NCBI RefSeq assembly: GCF_014323705.1
Contig: NZ_JABVEC010000007.1
Coordinates: 124,001 to 188,000, forward strand
DNA: 64,000 bases
Direction of reading: 5' to 3'
Source of the DNA: Actinomadura alba
GTDB taxonomy: Bacteria > Actinomycetota > Actinomycetes > Streptosporangiales > Streptosporangiaceae
Every line of letters starts with the position of its first letter. Within the stretch, counting starts at the first letter, position 1. The translations under genes and the position numbers were made by a program. Below the pieces are notes generated by a model. That model had not been told where the DNA came from, ran no database searches, and saw nothing but the letters and a program-made list of their open reading frames with translations. Below, one piece after another: positions 17,256 through 25,701 of this stretch.

Positions 17256-17285
17256 GCCCGCTCCCGCCTCATGCCCGCTCCCGCC
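17252..17285 (-). repeat. 17-bp tandem duplication of a ribosome site and start codon
   Basis: TCATGCCCGCTCCCGCC occurs twice in direct succession (17252-17268 and 17269-17285). On the coding strand this duplicates GGCGGGAGCGGGC-ATG. Because the unit is not a multiple of three, the upstream ATG (17272) opens a six-codon frame, MRRERA, that stops at TGA overlapping the real ATG. Confidence 0.85.
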
Positions 17286-17413
17286 CCGCGCCCGAGACTG
17301 GTGACGGCGCGACGCACGCGATGATGGCGTGGCCGGTCACCGGGACCGGCAACCTGACATGACAGAACCGCGAACCTTGGCCGAAGCGGTCGTGATCAGG
17401 TGCCCGGCGGCGC

Positions 17414-18775
17414 TCAGCCGGCGGTATGGCCACCGGAGTTGTGCAGGCAGCCCATGACGACGGTGTAGGCGATGAGCCACCGGGTCAGCCGGGTCGCCGG
17501 CAACTGGGCGTGGAATCCCCAGGCGAGCGCCGTGTACCAGGGCATGATCCAGGGGGCGACCAGCACCCACGCAAGCGCGAGGGCGAACTGCGTGCGGACC
17601 ACGTGCGGCGCGTCCTCGGGGAGCTTGCGGAGCAGCAGCACGGCCACGACGACCAGGGCGAACGGCCAGCCGAACCGGGTCACCGCCGCCGCAAGTTCGC
17701 GGTCCATCACGCCGAGCGCCGACGTGACCAGCGACCACGGTGAGTCGGCGCCGGCCAGGCTCGTCGCCTCGAAGAGCGGCCCCAACGCCTCCCGGCCGAC
17801 GGTGAGGTACGCCGCCGCGACCACGGCACCGGCCCCGGCGGTGAGCCGTACGAGACCGGCGTGGTCCCTCCGGCGCAACCGCTCCCACACCAGACCGGCT
17901 CCGACCAGCGCGGCGTTGGCCTTGAATCCGCAGCCGACGCCGACGAGCATGCCGGACGGCAGGCAGCGCCGCGCCAGGAACACCGCTGCGACGGCCGCCG
18001 CGACGACGAAGACGTCGATATGGCCGCCGCCGACGAGCTGCTGGATGAGCAGCGGGTTGGCCGCCCACAGCAGGGCGGCCCGGGAGGGTTCGGCGGCGAT
18101 GCGGACGAGCAGACCGCCCACCAGCAGGAACATGGCGCCGCCCGCGACCATGAGCAGCCAGATCGTCGTCGCGGGGTCGTCGGCACCGAGCCGGGCGGCC
18201 GCCGCCTGCGCGAACGTGGCGAACGGCCCGTACACCGACGGTGTGTGCAGCCAGTCGGAGGCGACGACCGACGCGTACGGCCCGCCGAGTGACGCCGGCG
18301 AATGCTCGTAGGGGTCCGTCCCGGTCGCGAACAGCCGGCCGTACGCGGCGTAGCTCGCGGTGTCGGACGATCCGACCGGGGTGAGGTTGACCAGCAGGGC
18401 CACGGCGCCGGCGCTCAGCATCAGCAGCCGCCCGGGATCGGGACGCCAGCCCCGGGCGTACGCGAGCAGCAACGCACCCAGCCCGAGCCCGGCCAGCACC
18501 GTCGACAGCCAGGCGGCCGGATAGGACAGCACCGGCGGCAGCGGTGCCAGCACCGAGAGCGGCCCTCGTACCGCGGCCGTGTTGGCGTTCGGCGCTGCGG
18601 TGCCCAGCAGAACGGTCATGAGCAGGGCCGTCGTGGAGGCGGCCATGCCGATCCGCGCCGCCGCCGTCCAGGCCATCCGGGTCCGGACGGCCGCCGCGCG
18701 CGACCTTCGGCGGCGTGCGGCGGCACGCCATGCGACGGGAGCGGAACCGGCGTCGCGGTATGTCTCCACGTTCAT
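17414..18775 (-). CDS. Polyprenol-phosphate mannosyltransferase-like membrane protein (MptB/GT87-like)
   Basis: A 453-residue protein with about 11-12 membrane helices. 'SSDTASYAAYGRLFATGTDPYEHSP' carries the acidic loop and 'DPY' landmarks seen in actinobacterial alpha-1,6-mannosyltransferases of the MptA/MptB (GT-C) group. Also seen are 'HTPSVYGPF' and 'HIDVFVVA'. Such enzymes use polyprenyl-phosphate mannose outside the membrane to extend glycolipids. ATG 18775 follows GGGAG; an upstream frame is possible but lacks a ribosome site. It precedes the GT4 gene on the same strand at 160 bases. Confidence 0.82.
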   Translation of the reverse strand: MNVETYRDAGSAPVAWRAAARRRRSRAAAVRTRMAWTAAARIGMAASTTALLMTVLLGTAAPNANTAAVRGPLSVLAPLPPVLSYPAAWLSTVLAGLGLGALLLAYARGWRPDPGRLLMLSAGAVALLVNLTPVGSSDTASYAAYGRLFATGTDPYEHSPASLGGPYASVVASDWLHTPSVYGPFATFAQAAAARLGADDPATTIWLLMVAGGAMFLLVGGLLVRIAAEPSRAALLWAANPLLIQQLVGGGHIDVFVVAAAVAAVFLARRCLPSGMLVGVGCGFKANAALVGAGLVWERLRRRDHAGLVRLTAGAGAVVAAAYLTVGREALGPLFEATSLAGADSPWSLVTSALGVMDRELAAAVTRFGWPFALVVVAVLLLRKLPEDAPHVVRTQFALALAWVLVAPWIMPWYTALAWGFHAQLPATRLTRWLIAYTVVMGCLHNSGGHTAG

Positions 18776-19025
18776 GGTGCCGCGGCTCCCAGGATGTGCG
18801 GGTGGACCGACCGGGGCGTGGCGCCGGCTCCCCGTGGACGACCCTGCGGCGCCGATGCCCCCCACGCACCCTCACGTACGTCGTCGGGAGTGGGTGTGGC
18901 GGCCCGGCGATGAACAGTCGAAGATCGGATGAATGGTTCGGCCGAGCGTTAGTTCGCGGTGTCAGCGCGTCATCCACAGAGGTGTGGAAAACCCTTGTGG
19001 TCGCCGCGAGCGGCGCGCTCACGGT
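18776..19025. other. Gene-free stretch before the transposase relic
   Basis: I see no gene here. A short palindromic segment near 18971-18990 (CCACAGAGGTGTGG) is the only structure. The stretch probably contains the promoter of the mannosyltransferase gene and degraded insertion-sequence DNA. Confidence 0.4.
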
Positions 19026-19186
19026 GGGATCTGGCGGATCTGCGCAGTCATCGACTACGCCACCAAGTACTCCTCGCCGTCGAAGTCAACCTGTTCCGCC
19101 ACACCTACAATGCTCTGCGACCCCACCAAGCCCTCGATGAACGCACACCACGCATGGCTTACCTCGCCGTCGAACACTGCGATTAG
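19026..19186 (+). pseudogene. Transposase relic (IS3/IS481-type integrase core)
   Basis: Two pieces of one transposase survive in different frames. The first encodes 'WRICAVIDYATKY', the strand containing the first catalytic Asp of rve/DDE integrases. The second encodes 'FRHTYNALRPHQALDERTPRMAYLA' split across the usual C-terminal region, then stops at TAG 19184-19186. The roughly 100-residue catalytic centre between them, including the second Asp, is missing and there is a frameshift at the junction. No terminal repeats are visible. It is dead. Confidence 0.8.
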
Positions 19187-19230
19187 CGGGTGGCCTTTGG
19201 CGGACCGCTACTTGACTGGGAGGTCCTGAC

Positions 19231-19620
19231 ATGACCAGTAAGTTCACCGAGCTTGCGATCGACTGTGCCGATCCCAACGGTCTCGCCCGGTTCTGGTGCT
19301 CGGTCCTTGACTACGAGGTGCAAGACGAAGACGAAGGAATTGTCACAATTGGCCCCCCTATGGTGCCTGAAGGCAAGAACCGCCTTGGCCCAGTGCCACC
19401 GACGTTGACATTCGCGCACGTGCCCGAGGGCAAGACCGTCAAGAACAGGCTCCACCTCGACGTCAACCCAACCGACAGGGAGCAAGACGAAGAGGTCCGT
19501 CGCCTGCTCGACCTAGGTGCTCGACATGCCGACGTCGGCCAAACCGGCGATGAGAGCTGGGTCTGTCTTGCCGACCCAGAGGGGAACGAGTTCTGCGTCC
19601 TTGCGGGCCGCCGCCCCTGA
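19231..19620 (+). CDS. VOC family protein (glyoxalase-like)
   Basis: A 129-residue single-domain protein with the actinobacterial Glyoxalase_6 pattern: 'FTELAIDCADPNGLARFWCSVLDYEV' at the start and 'CLADPEGNEFCVL' at the end. ATG 19231 follows GGGAGG. Members may be lyases, dioxygenases or antibiotic-binding proteins; no substrate can be read here. It stands alone, with a transposase relic upstream. Confidence 0.88.
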   Translation: MTSKFTELAIDCADPNGLARFWCSVLDYEVQDEDEGIVTIGPPMVPEGKNRLGPVPPTLTFAHVPEGKTVKNRLHLDVNPTDREQDEEVRRLLDLGARHADVGQTGDESWVCLADPEGNEFCVLAGRRP

Positions 19621-19683
19621 TCGGAGGCCCTGCGGATCCGGGACCTCGGGTGTTGCCGATCCATGGTGGCGCCGGTGCAGAGT

Positions 19684-19716
19684 GACCCGCACGACCTGTC
19701 CTGGATCGTGCGGGTC
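19684..19716. terminator. Bidirectional hairpin between VOC and lipoprotein genes
   Basis: A perfect 11-bp stem (GACCCGCACGA with TCGTGCGGGTC) with an 11-base loop lies between two convergent genes. Confidence 0.7.
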
Positions 19717-19761
19717 CCCTCGCCGGGCGTGCTTGCACATCCTCATGTGCGGGTGAGGGAT

Positions 19762-20400
19762 TTACTTCTTCCACACGATGGGACTGTCCCGGTACCCGCC
19801 CTCTGACTCGTCGTACTCCGCTCCGGCCACTTCGCCGCCCTGACGTGCCGCCTGGAGTCTGCAGGCTTCGTACTTCGCGCCGGCGCTGGTGAACTGGTCG
19901 GTCGCGCGCCCACGCTCACAGGCAGGGAGATCGCCGATCACGCCGACACCCGTACTCCGGCCGTCAGGACCGATGGCCCTCAGGAGCGGAGCCGAACTGG
20001 ACGAAAGATCGGTGCCACCGACGTTCTCGATCGAGTAGCGGATGTAGTAGGGGACCATCCCGTTGGCCCTGGCCCCGAATCTGGCGCTGAACGCCGCCTG
20101 GTCGCCTTGCTCGATGGCGGTCACAGTGATCGCGATCGTGCCGGTCTTACTGCCGTACTTGAACGGGACGACGGCACGCTGTCCGATCCTCAGCGCCGTG
20201 CCCGGCGAGGTCACCGGCCCGCCACCGCCGCCCGCGTCCGGTGCACCTTGGTCCGTGGTGCCGGGGGCCGCCGGCGCGGGCGCCGACGACTCCAACCCCG
20301 CAATGACATCAGGTTCGTCACTGCCACACCCGGAGACCGCGATCGCGGCCACTCCCAGAGCGCTCAGCAGCGCGATGTGCGTGCGATTGATTGTTCTCAC
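19762..20400 (-). CDS. DUF4352-like lipoprotein
   Basis: A 212-residue exported lipoprotein. The N-terminus 'RTINRTHIALLSALGVAAIAVSGC' has a lipobox (AVSG-C) with Cys near residue 25. An Ala/Pro/Gly-rich linker follows, then a beta-rich domain ('VVPFKYGSKTGTIAITVTAIEQG... YYIRYSIENVGGTDLSSSSAPLLRAIG') of the immunoglobulin-like DUF4352 kind. It is anchored on the outside of the membrane; its function is unknown. GTG 20400 is preferred for signal-peptide length, though AGAAAG is almost adjacent; GTG 20427 is the alternative. Two copies of a 53-base segment lie directly upstream. Confidence 0.7.
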   Translation of the reverse strand: MRTINRTHIALLSALGVAAIAVSGCGSDEPDVIAGLESSAPAPAAPGTTDQGAPDAGGGGGPVTSPGTALRIGQRAVVPFKYGSKTGTIAITVTAIEQGDQAAFSARFGARANGMVPYYIRYSIENVGGTDLSSSSAPLLRAIGPDGRSTGVGVIGDLPACERGRATDQFTSAGAKYEACRLQAARQGGEVAGAEYDESEGGYRDSPIVWKK

Positions 20401-20406
20401 CTTTCT

Positions 20407-20511
20407 GACCGTGCGCGAGCACCTCACCCGCGCCCATGGGTTTTCAGCGGTTCGTGTCAGACCGTGCGCGGGTACCTCGCCCGCGCCATGGGTTTTCAGC
20501 GGTTCATGAGC
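20407..20511. repeat. Tandem duplication (about 53 bp) upstream of the lipoprotein gene
   Basis: 20407-20459 and 20460-20511 are near-identical direct repeats. Both contain GACCGTGCGCG, a CCCGCGCC..ATGGG block and GGTTTTCAGCGGTTC. They differ by a few substitutions and one deleted C. They abut the 5' end of the lipoprotein gene. Confidence 0.8.
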
Positions 20512-20777
20512 GGTGGACCGCGCCGCGTGGGAAGCGGCCTGGCAAGGCGATCAGAGCTTCCGTCGTTGTTTCCGCAGCCTGCTTGGGGTTGCCGGCGTTT
20601 CGACGCCGGAGAACTGAACCGGCCGAGCTCGCGGAAATTCATGGCCACGAGAGATATTCCGCTGAGCGAATCGGGATGGCGACTTGCTCAGACAAAGACA
20701 AGGCTGCCCATATGTGAGGCACCTTGTCCAAACATGAGGCGTGTTGAAGAAGACGGGAAACCCAGGTGGGCGGTGCT
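20512..20777. other. Intergenic region with a TTCG-loop hairpin
   Basis: No gene is supported here. The one clear structure is a 7-bp stem closed by a TTCG loop at 20592-20609 (CCGGCGT-TTCG-ACGCCGG). This region holds the lipoprotein promoter on one side and the 3' end of the tetR transcript on the other. Confidence 0.45.
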
Positions 20778-21350
20778 TCAGCCGCGGGCGGGGTCTCGCA
20801 GCACGCCGTTGAGAAAGAGGGTCGTGATGGCGGCGCTCGTCTGCTCGACGCCGAGTCGTCCCTGGATGACCCGCGAGACGGCGCCTTCCAGAAGACTGAT
20901 GTAAAGCTCCATCAGGGTCTCGATCGGCAGATCTGTACGGAACCTGTTCTCGGCCTCGCCCCGGCGGAACAGGTCGTGCAACGGATCGGCGAACAGGCGG
21001 TTGGCCTGCGCGGACACTTCCGGAGTCTTCTTCAGCATGGTCAGCGCCCGATATTTGCTGGTCGCCGTGATGAACGCGCGGGTCAACCGGGCGATCGCCT
21101 CGTCCACCGGCACCGTGTCGAGCCGGGCGTCGGCGATGCGTGCAGTGAGGTCTGTGATCGCGGTCTCCTGGAGCGCCCGCAGCAGCGCCTCGCGGTTCGG
21201 GAAGTAGCGGTACAGGGTGGCCCGCGATACGCCGGCCGCCTCGGCGATCTCGGTCATGTTCGCCTGCTCGCCGCGCTCGGCCAAGACCGAGGCCGCGATG
21301 TCGAGAATTCCGGCGGCCACCCGGTCGCGTAGCGCTGCGCTCCTGGTCAT
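20778..21350 (-). CDS. TetR family regulator of the aldehyde oxidoreductase operon
   Basis: A 190-residue repressor. The helix-turn-helix at about 10-58 includes 'ASVLAERGEQANMTEIAEAAGVSRATLYRYFPNREALL'. A helical ligand domain follows. ATG 21350 is used; an open frame extends upstream but has no ribosome site. It lies 76 bases downstream of the molybdopterin subunit, same strand, so it is the last gene of the operon. A palindrome upstream of the first operon gene (25361-25379) shares GGTATGT with the sequence just upstream of this gene. Confidence 0.88.
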   Translation of the reverse strand: MTRSAALRDRVAAGILDIAASVLAERGEQANMTEIAEAAGVSRATLYRYFPNREALLRALQETAITDLTARIADARLDTVPVDEAIARLTRAFITATSKYRALTMLKKTPEVSAQANRLFADPLHDLFRRGEAENRFRTDLPIETLMELYISLLEGAVSRVIQGRLGVEQTSAAITTLFLNGVLRDPARG

Positions 21351-21426
21351 CAGCAGCGAGGGTACAGCACGGGGTGTGATAACTGATGGTATGTACCTCT
21401 GCAACGCATGGTGTTCCTCTAAGCGC

Positions 21427-23661
21427 TCAGATGAGTTTGTCGGGTGTGATGGGAAGCTGGCGTACTCGCACCCCCGTGGCGTTGTAGACCGCGTTGGCGA
21501 TGGCCGCGGCGGCTCCGACGCTGCTGAGTTCACCGAGACCGCGGACCCCGGCGTGGTTGTAATTGGTGTCGGGATGGTCGAGGAAGTGCACGTCCAGGGG
21601 CGGGACGTCGGCGTTGACGGGCAGGAGGTAGTCGGCGAGGTTGGCGTTGGCGATCCTGCCGGTGTCCGCCTCCAGGCGCGCGTCTTCGAGGAGCGCCTGG
21701 CCGAGGCTCATGATGATGCCGCCGACGATCTGGCTACGGGCGGTCTTGGCGTTGACGATGGCTCCCGCGTCGACCACGGTGGTCATGCGGGACAGGCGTG
21801 CCTCGCCGGTCCAGCGATCGACCCTGACCTCGCAGAAGTAGGCGGCGTAGGACGCGAAGGCGTAGCGATCGGCCTCCTCCTTGAGTTCGGCCACCGTGGT
21901 CGCCTCGATACCGCCGGTCCGGGTGGTGGTCAGCAATCGGCCGAAGGGCGTGCTCTTGGCGCCCGCCGTCAGGACGCCCCTCTCGTAGTGCACGTCCTCG
22001 GTGTCCATGCCGTGGAAGGGCGAGGCCTCGTGCGCCACCGCGTGTGCGATCAATGCCTTGATCGCGTCGCGTGCGGCGGTGTGCACGGCCGAGGCGAGCG
22101 TCGTCGTGCCCGCCGACCCGGCCGCGCCCATCATGGCGTCCCCTTCCCAGTTGACGGGCAGGAGGGAGGTGCCGAGCGCCGGCTTGACCCGGTCGACCGG
22201 AATGCCCAGGCTGTCGGCTCCGAGGATGGCCAGGGCGGTCAGCGCTCCGGTGCCCAGATCGGCGTTGGCGCTCGCCACGTTGACTGTGCCGTTGGCTCGG
22301 AACCGTACGCGGGCCGCCGCCACGAACTGCGAGGCGGGCAGGACGCCACTGGCCATGCCCATGCCGACGAGCCGGTCGCCGTCGGTGACCGCACGCGGCT
22401 CGGCGCGGCGGCGCGACCATCCGAATCGCCTGGCCCCGACCTGGTAGCACTCCTTCAGATGCCTGCTGGAGAAGGGCAGTCGCTCGGACGCCTCCGGCAG
22501 GGGGTAACTGGTCGTCAGATCGTTCTTCGTGCGCAGCTCGACCGGATCCATGCCGAGCTCGCCCGCCATCTCGTCCATGGCACACTCCAGGGCGAAGGAG
22601 CCCGCCTCATAACCCGGTGCCCGCATGATGGTCGTCTTCGGCACGTCCATCGTCGCGATGCGCGTGACGAGGTGCAGGTTGGGTGAGTCGTAGAGCTCGC
22701 CCACGACACGGGTCGGGTTCTCGATCAGCATGTTCGAGACGCCCTCGTGTTTCACCGCGTTCAGCCTGCCGTCCCTGCTCGCGCCGAGCGTGACCTGCTG
22801 GGTGAATTCCGTACGATGCCCGGTGACGGTGAAGAGCTGCTCACGCGTCGTCACGACCTTGACCGGCCGGCCGAGGGCACGTGCGGCGGCCGCCGCGAGC
22901 AGGGTGGGTGCCCAGGTGACGACCTTGCCGCCGAAGCCGCCACCCACGTACGGGCTGATGACGTGGACGTTCCGCTTGTCGACGCCGAGGGCTTCGGCGA
23001 TCTCCAGAGCGTGCAGTGCCGGACCCTGGGTGCCGCTGTAGACGGTCAGCCGGCCGCCTTCCCACATCGCGACGGCCGAGTGCGGCTCCATGGCGTTGTG
23101 CTGTTTGGGCGGTTGGTCGTACGTGGCCGAGACGGTGACCTGACTGTTCGCCAGCGCCTGGTCGATGGGGGTGACCCCGTCGGCGCGGAAGTAGACCGGC
23201 TGGCTCCAGGGCGGATCCGGGATGACGGCATCGCGGGCGGCCTCCGCGAAAGAGGCCCGGAGGGGATCGCCGTGGGGACGGTAGGTCACCCTGACCAGCG
23301 CGGCCGCGTCGCGCGCCTGCTCGAAGGTCTCGGCGACGACCAGGCCGATGATCTGACCGTGGTAACGCACCTCACGGTCCTGCAGGGGACGCCGCGCCTC
23401 CCCGGCGATCTGGATGATCGGGTTCTGCGGTGGGAGCAGCCTGAGCGGGTCGGCGGGCGTGTAAACGGCGATCACGCCCGCCGCGGCGCGGGCTGCGCGG
23501 ACGTCCATGGAGCGGATGGTGCCGCGGGCGATCGTGCTGGTCACGAGGTGGCCGTGGACGATCCCGGGCAGCCGGTTGTCGGCGGCGTACTTGGCGGCAC
23601 CCGTGACCTTCGCGGCGCCGTCGACCCGGTCGACGGATCTGCCCGGTGAAGATGTGACCAT
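21427..23661 (-). CDS. Molybdopterin-binding subunit of xanthine dehydrogenase family (PaoC/CoxL-like)
   Basis: A 744-residue catalytic subunit. Substrate-channel and cofactor segments are visible: 'VDGAAKVTGAAKYAADN', 'KQHNAMEPHSAVAMWEGG', 'PYVGGGFGGKV' (molybdopterin-binding glycines), 'RAPGYEAGSFALE' and the C-terminal 'GVRGLGELSSVGAAAAIANA', whose Glu is the expected catalytic base. The start ATG 23661 lies two bases after the stop of the FAD subunit. With the next two genes it forms a complete PaoABC-type aldehyde oxidoreductase. A close paralogue, 743 residues, stands alone at 39258. Confidence 0.92.
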   Translation of the reverse strand: MVTSSPGRSVDRVDGAAKVTGAAKYAADNRLPGIVHGHLVTSTIARGTIRSMDVRAARAAAGVIAVYTPADPLRLLPPQNPIIQIAGEARRPLQDREVRYHGQIIGLVVAETFEQARDAAALVRVTYRPHGDPLRASFAEAARDAVIPDPPWSQPVYFRADGVTPIDQALANSQVTVSATYDQPPKQHNAMEPHSAVAMWEGGRLTVYSGTQGPALHALEIAEALGVDKRNVHVISPYVGGGFGGKVVTWAPTLLAAAAARALGRPVKVVTTREQLFTVTGHRTEFTQQVTLGASRDGRLNAVKHEGVSNMLIENPTRVVGELYDSPNLHLVTRIATMDVPKTTIMRAPGYEAGSFALECAMDEMAGELGMDPVELRTKNDLTTSYPLPEASERLPFSSRHLKECYQVGARRFGWSRRRAEPRAVTDGDRLVGMGMASGVLPASQFVAAARVRFRANGTVNVASANADLGTGALTALAILGADSLGIPVDRVKPALGTSLLPVNWEGDAMMGAAGSAGTTTLASAVHTAARDAIKALIAHAVAHEASPFHGMDTEDVHYERGVLTAGAKSTPFGRLLTTTRTGGIEATTVAELKEEADRYAFASYAAYFCEVRVDRWTGEARLSRMTTVVDAGAIVNAKTARSQIVGGIIMSLGQALLEDARLEADTGRIANANLADYLLPVNADVPPLDVHFLDHPDTNYNHAGVRGLGELSSVGAAAAIANAVYNATGVRVRQLPITPDKLI

Positions 23662-23663
23662 GG

Positions 23664-24635
23664 TCAACCTGCCAGTTTCACGAGAGCACGGACGATGGTT
23701 CGCCGGAGGAGAGCCGGCTTGAAGCCGTTGTGCGAGAGCGGCCGGGCGCCGTCTGCCGCGCGGGCGACGGCCGACTCGAACGTGTCCTGCCGCATCGGCC
23801 TGCCCTTCAGGGCCCTCTCGACGCCGGAGAGCCGCCAGGGCTTGGTGCCCACGCCGCCGACGGCGACCCGCGCGTCGGCGATGAGGCCGTGCTTCACGTC
23901 GACGGCGACGGCCGCCGAGGTCAGTGCGAACTCGTACGACCGCCGGTCGCGGACCTTCACATAGGTGGAGCGACGCGCCCAGGAGAGCGCGGGGACGGAC
24001 ACGCCCATGACCAGCTCGCCCGGGAGCAGCTGATTCTCCTGGTGCGGGGTGCTTCCGGGCAGGCGATAGAAGTCGTCGAGGCGTACGCTCCGCTCGCCGC
24101 TCCGGCTCCGCAGAAGTACGGAGGCCTCCAGCGCCACCAGTGCCACGGCGAGATCGCTCGGATGCGTGGCGACGCACGCGTCGCTCGTACCGAAGATCGC
24201 GTGCATGCGGTTCTCGCCGTCGATCGCTGGACAGCCGCTGCCGGGTGCGCGCTTGTTACAGGGTGTGGTCGTGTCGCGGAAGTAACCGCAGCGGGTGCGC
24301 TGCAGCAGGTTGCCGCCGATCGTGGCCATGTTCCGGATCTGCGGCGAGGCGCTCTGCACCAGGGCTTCGGCGAGCACCGGATACGCGCCGGTGACGAGTT
24401 CGTGGTCGGCGACGTCGCTCATGTGCTCCATGGCGCCGATGACGAGCGTGTCGCTCTGGCGGCGGATGCCGCGTAGCGGCAGCCTGCGAATGTCGAGTAC
24501 GTGGGAGGGCGTCATGACCTCGAGCTTCATCAGATCGATGAGCGTGGTGCCCCCCGCGAGATACGCCGATCCGCCGGCCGGCCGCTCCAGTGCCTCGCGT
24601 ACGGTCGAGAGCGCGGTGAAGGTGATGGGTCGCAT
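23664..24635 (-). CDS. FAD-binding subunit of aldehyde oxidoreductase (PaoB-like)
   Basis: A 323-residue middle subunit. The FAD motifs 'YLAGGTTLIDLMKL' and 'MATIGGNLLQRTRCGYFRD' are present. The insertion with four cysteines ('RCGYFRD...CNKRAPGSGCP...SDACVATHPSD') matches the extra [4Fe-4S] site found in PaoB and 4-hydroxybenzoyl-CoA reductase relatives rather than plain xanthine dehydrogenase. It carries electrons between the molybdenum centre and its acceptor. ATG 24635 follows GAGGGG. Confidence 0.92.
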   Translation of the reverse strand: MRPITFTALSTVREALERPAGGSAYLAGGTTLIDLMKLEVMTPSHVLDIRRLPLRGIRRQSDTLVIGAMEHMSDVADHELVTGAYPVLAEALVQSASPQIRNMATIGGNLLQRTRCGYFRDTTTPCNKRAPGSGCPAIDGENRMHAIFGTSDACVATHPSDLAVALVALEASVLLRSRSGERSVRLDDFYRLPGSTPHQENQLLPGELVMGVSVPALSWARRSTYVKVRDRRSYEFALTSAAVAVDVKHGLIADARVAVGGVGTKPWRLSGVERALKGRPMRQDTFESAVARAADGARPLSHNGFKPALLRRTIVRALVKLAG

Positions 24636-24646
24636 CTACCGGCCCC

Positions 24647-25300
24647 TCATCTCGGGATCCGGCGGGCCCGGACCGCCTCGACGATGTTCGGGTAGGCGCC
24701 ACAGCGGCAGATGTTCCCGGACATGAAGTCCCGGATCTCCTCGTCCGACCGGGTGTGCCCCTCCCGGATCAGGGCCGTGGCCGACATGATCTGACCGGGG
24801 GTGCAGAATCCGCACTGGAACGCGTCGCAGTCGATGAACGCCTGCTGCATGGGATGGAGCCGGTCGCCGTCCGCCAGGCCTTCGATCGTCGTGACCTGCT
24901 CACCGTTCACGCCGGCGGCCAGCGTGAGGCAGGACAGCACCCGCCGGCCGCCGACGTGGACGGTGCAGGCACCGCACTGGCCGCGGTCGCAGCCCTTCTT
25001 CGTCCCGGTCAGATGCAGCCGTTCGCGCAGTGCGTCCAGAAGGGTGACCCTCGCGTCGAGGCGGAGGCGTTCCGCCCGCCCGTTGACGTGCAGGGTCACG
25101 TCGACCACCGCCTGGCCGGGCGGCGCAGTGCGGCTCGGCATCGCCTCGGCGGCCGCAGGCTTCGCCGCCTGAGCTCCGATCAGCAGGGCCGCGCCCGACG
25201 TGGCCGACGAGCGCACGAGGAAGCCGCGACGGGACATCCCGTCGGCGGTGGCGTCCTGCGGCTCGGGATCGGGCGGATTCGGTCCACTTGAGTGATCCAT
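24647..25300 (-). CDS. Tat-exported [2Fe-2S] subunit of aldehyde oxidoreductase (PaoA-like)
   Basis: A 217-residue iron-sulfur subunit. Near residue 22 a twin-arginine signal 'SRRGFLVRSSATSGAALL' is followed by the ferredoxin domain ('CDRGQCGACTVHVGGRRVLSC'). The second cluster domain follows ('FQCGFCTPGQIMSATALI' and 'GNICRCGAYPNI'). All eight cluster cysteines are present. In E. coli PaoA the same signal exports the assembled trimer, so this complex probably acts outside the membrane. ATG 25300 follows GGGAG. It is the first gene of the operon; the promoter carries a palindrome at 25361. Confidence 0.93.
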   Translation of the reverse strand: MDHSSGPNPPDPEPQDATADGMSRRGFLVRSSATSGAALLIGAQAAKPAAAEAMPSRTAPPGQAVVDVTLHVNGRAERLRLDARVTLLDALRERLHLTGTKKGCDRGQCGACTVHVGGRRVLSCLTLAAGVNGEQVTTIEGLADGDRLHPMQQAFIDCDAFQCGFCTPGQIMSATALIREGHTRSDEEIRDFMSGNICRCGAYPNIVEAVRARRIPR

Positions 25301-25360
25301 GGGCTCCCGTTCGTCATGGCGGGCGCAGCGCCGCCGGCCATCGGACAAGCACTCTCTTGT

Positions 25361-25379
25361 ATGAGACATACCGTCTCAT
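25361..25379. promoter_or_regulatory. Candidate TetR operator of the aldehyde oxidoreductase operon
   Basis: ATGAGACATACCGTCTCAT has perfect 7-base arms around ATACC. It sits 61 bases upstream of the first subunit's start. The site fits TetR proteins, and the operon's last gene encodes one. Confidence 0.7.
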
Positions 25380-25701
25380 CATGGAGAATCTGCGTCAATG
25401 GGGACCTCTGCCGGCTGTGCCGGCAGAGCCGGGGCGGGATGGGTCTTCTCGCGCGACACCGTGCCGCCCCGGGCCGAGAGGGCGGCGCACGGTCGCCCAC
25501 CGCACCGTCGGTTGACGGAAACGGATACAAGCGTCGTCGACGCGGATCATCGTGCCGTCTCGACCCTGCCAATTGCTGACGCGATGAAATTGCGGATTCG
25601 GCTCGCGCGGGAATCGTCTTCTCATGGACAGCCAATGTGCGGCCATTTACGATCGGTGATCGCCCCACCTGCCCAAGGTGGCGACCAGACGGGAGCTCAT
25701 G
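25380..25701. other. Intergenic region before the 25.7-kb gene
   Basis: No gene is supported. Base composition drops near 25560-25670 (runs such as GATGAAATTGCGG and CATTTACGATCGGTGATC), which would fit a promoter for the following gene. I see no clear -35/-10 pair. Confidence 0.35.

Noticed and set aside
18968..18990. DnaA-box-like TCATCCACA and TGTGGAAAA near 18.97 kb
   Set aside because: Both are imperfect and lie beside a transposase relic; there is no origin context.
20407..20511. Possible CRISPR repeats
   Set aside because: There are only two units in direct contact with no spacer, and no cas genes in the window.
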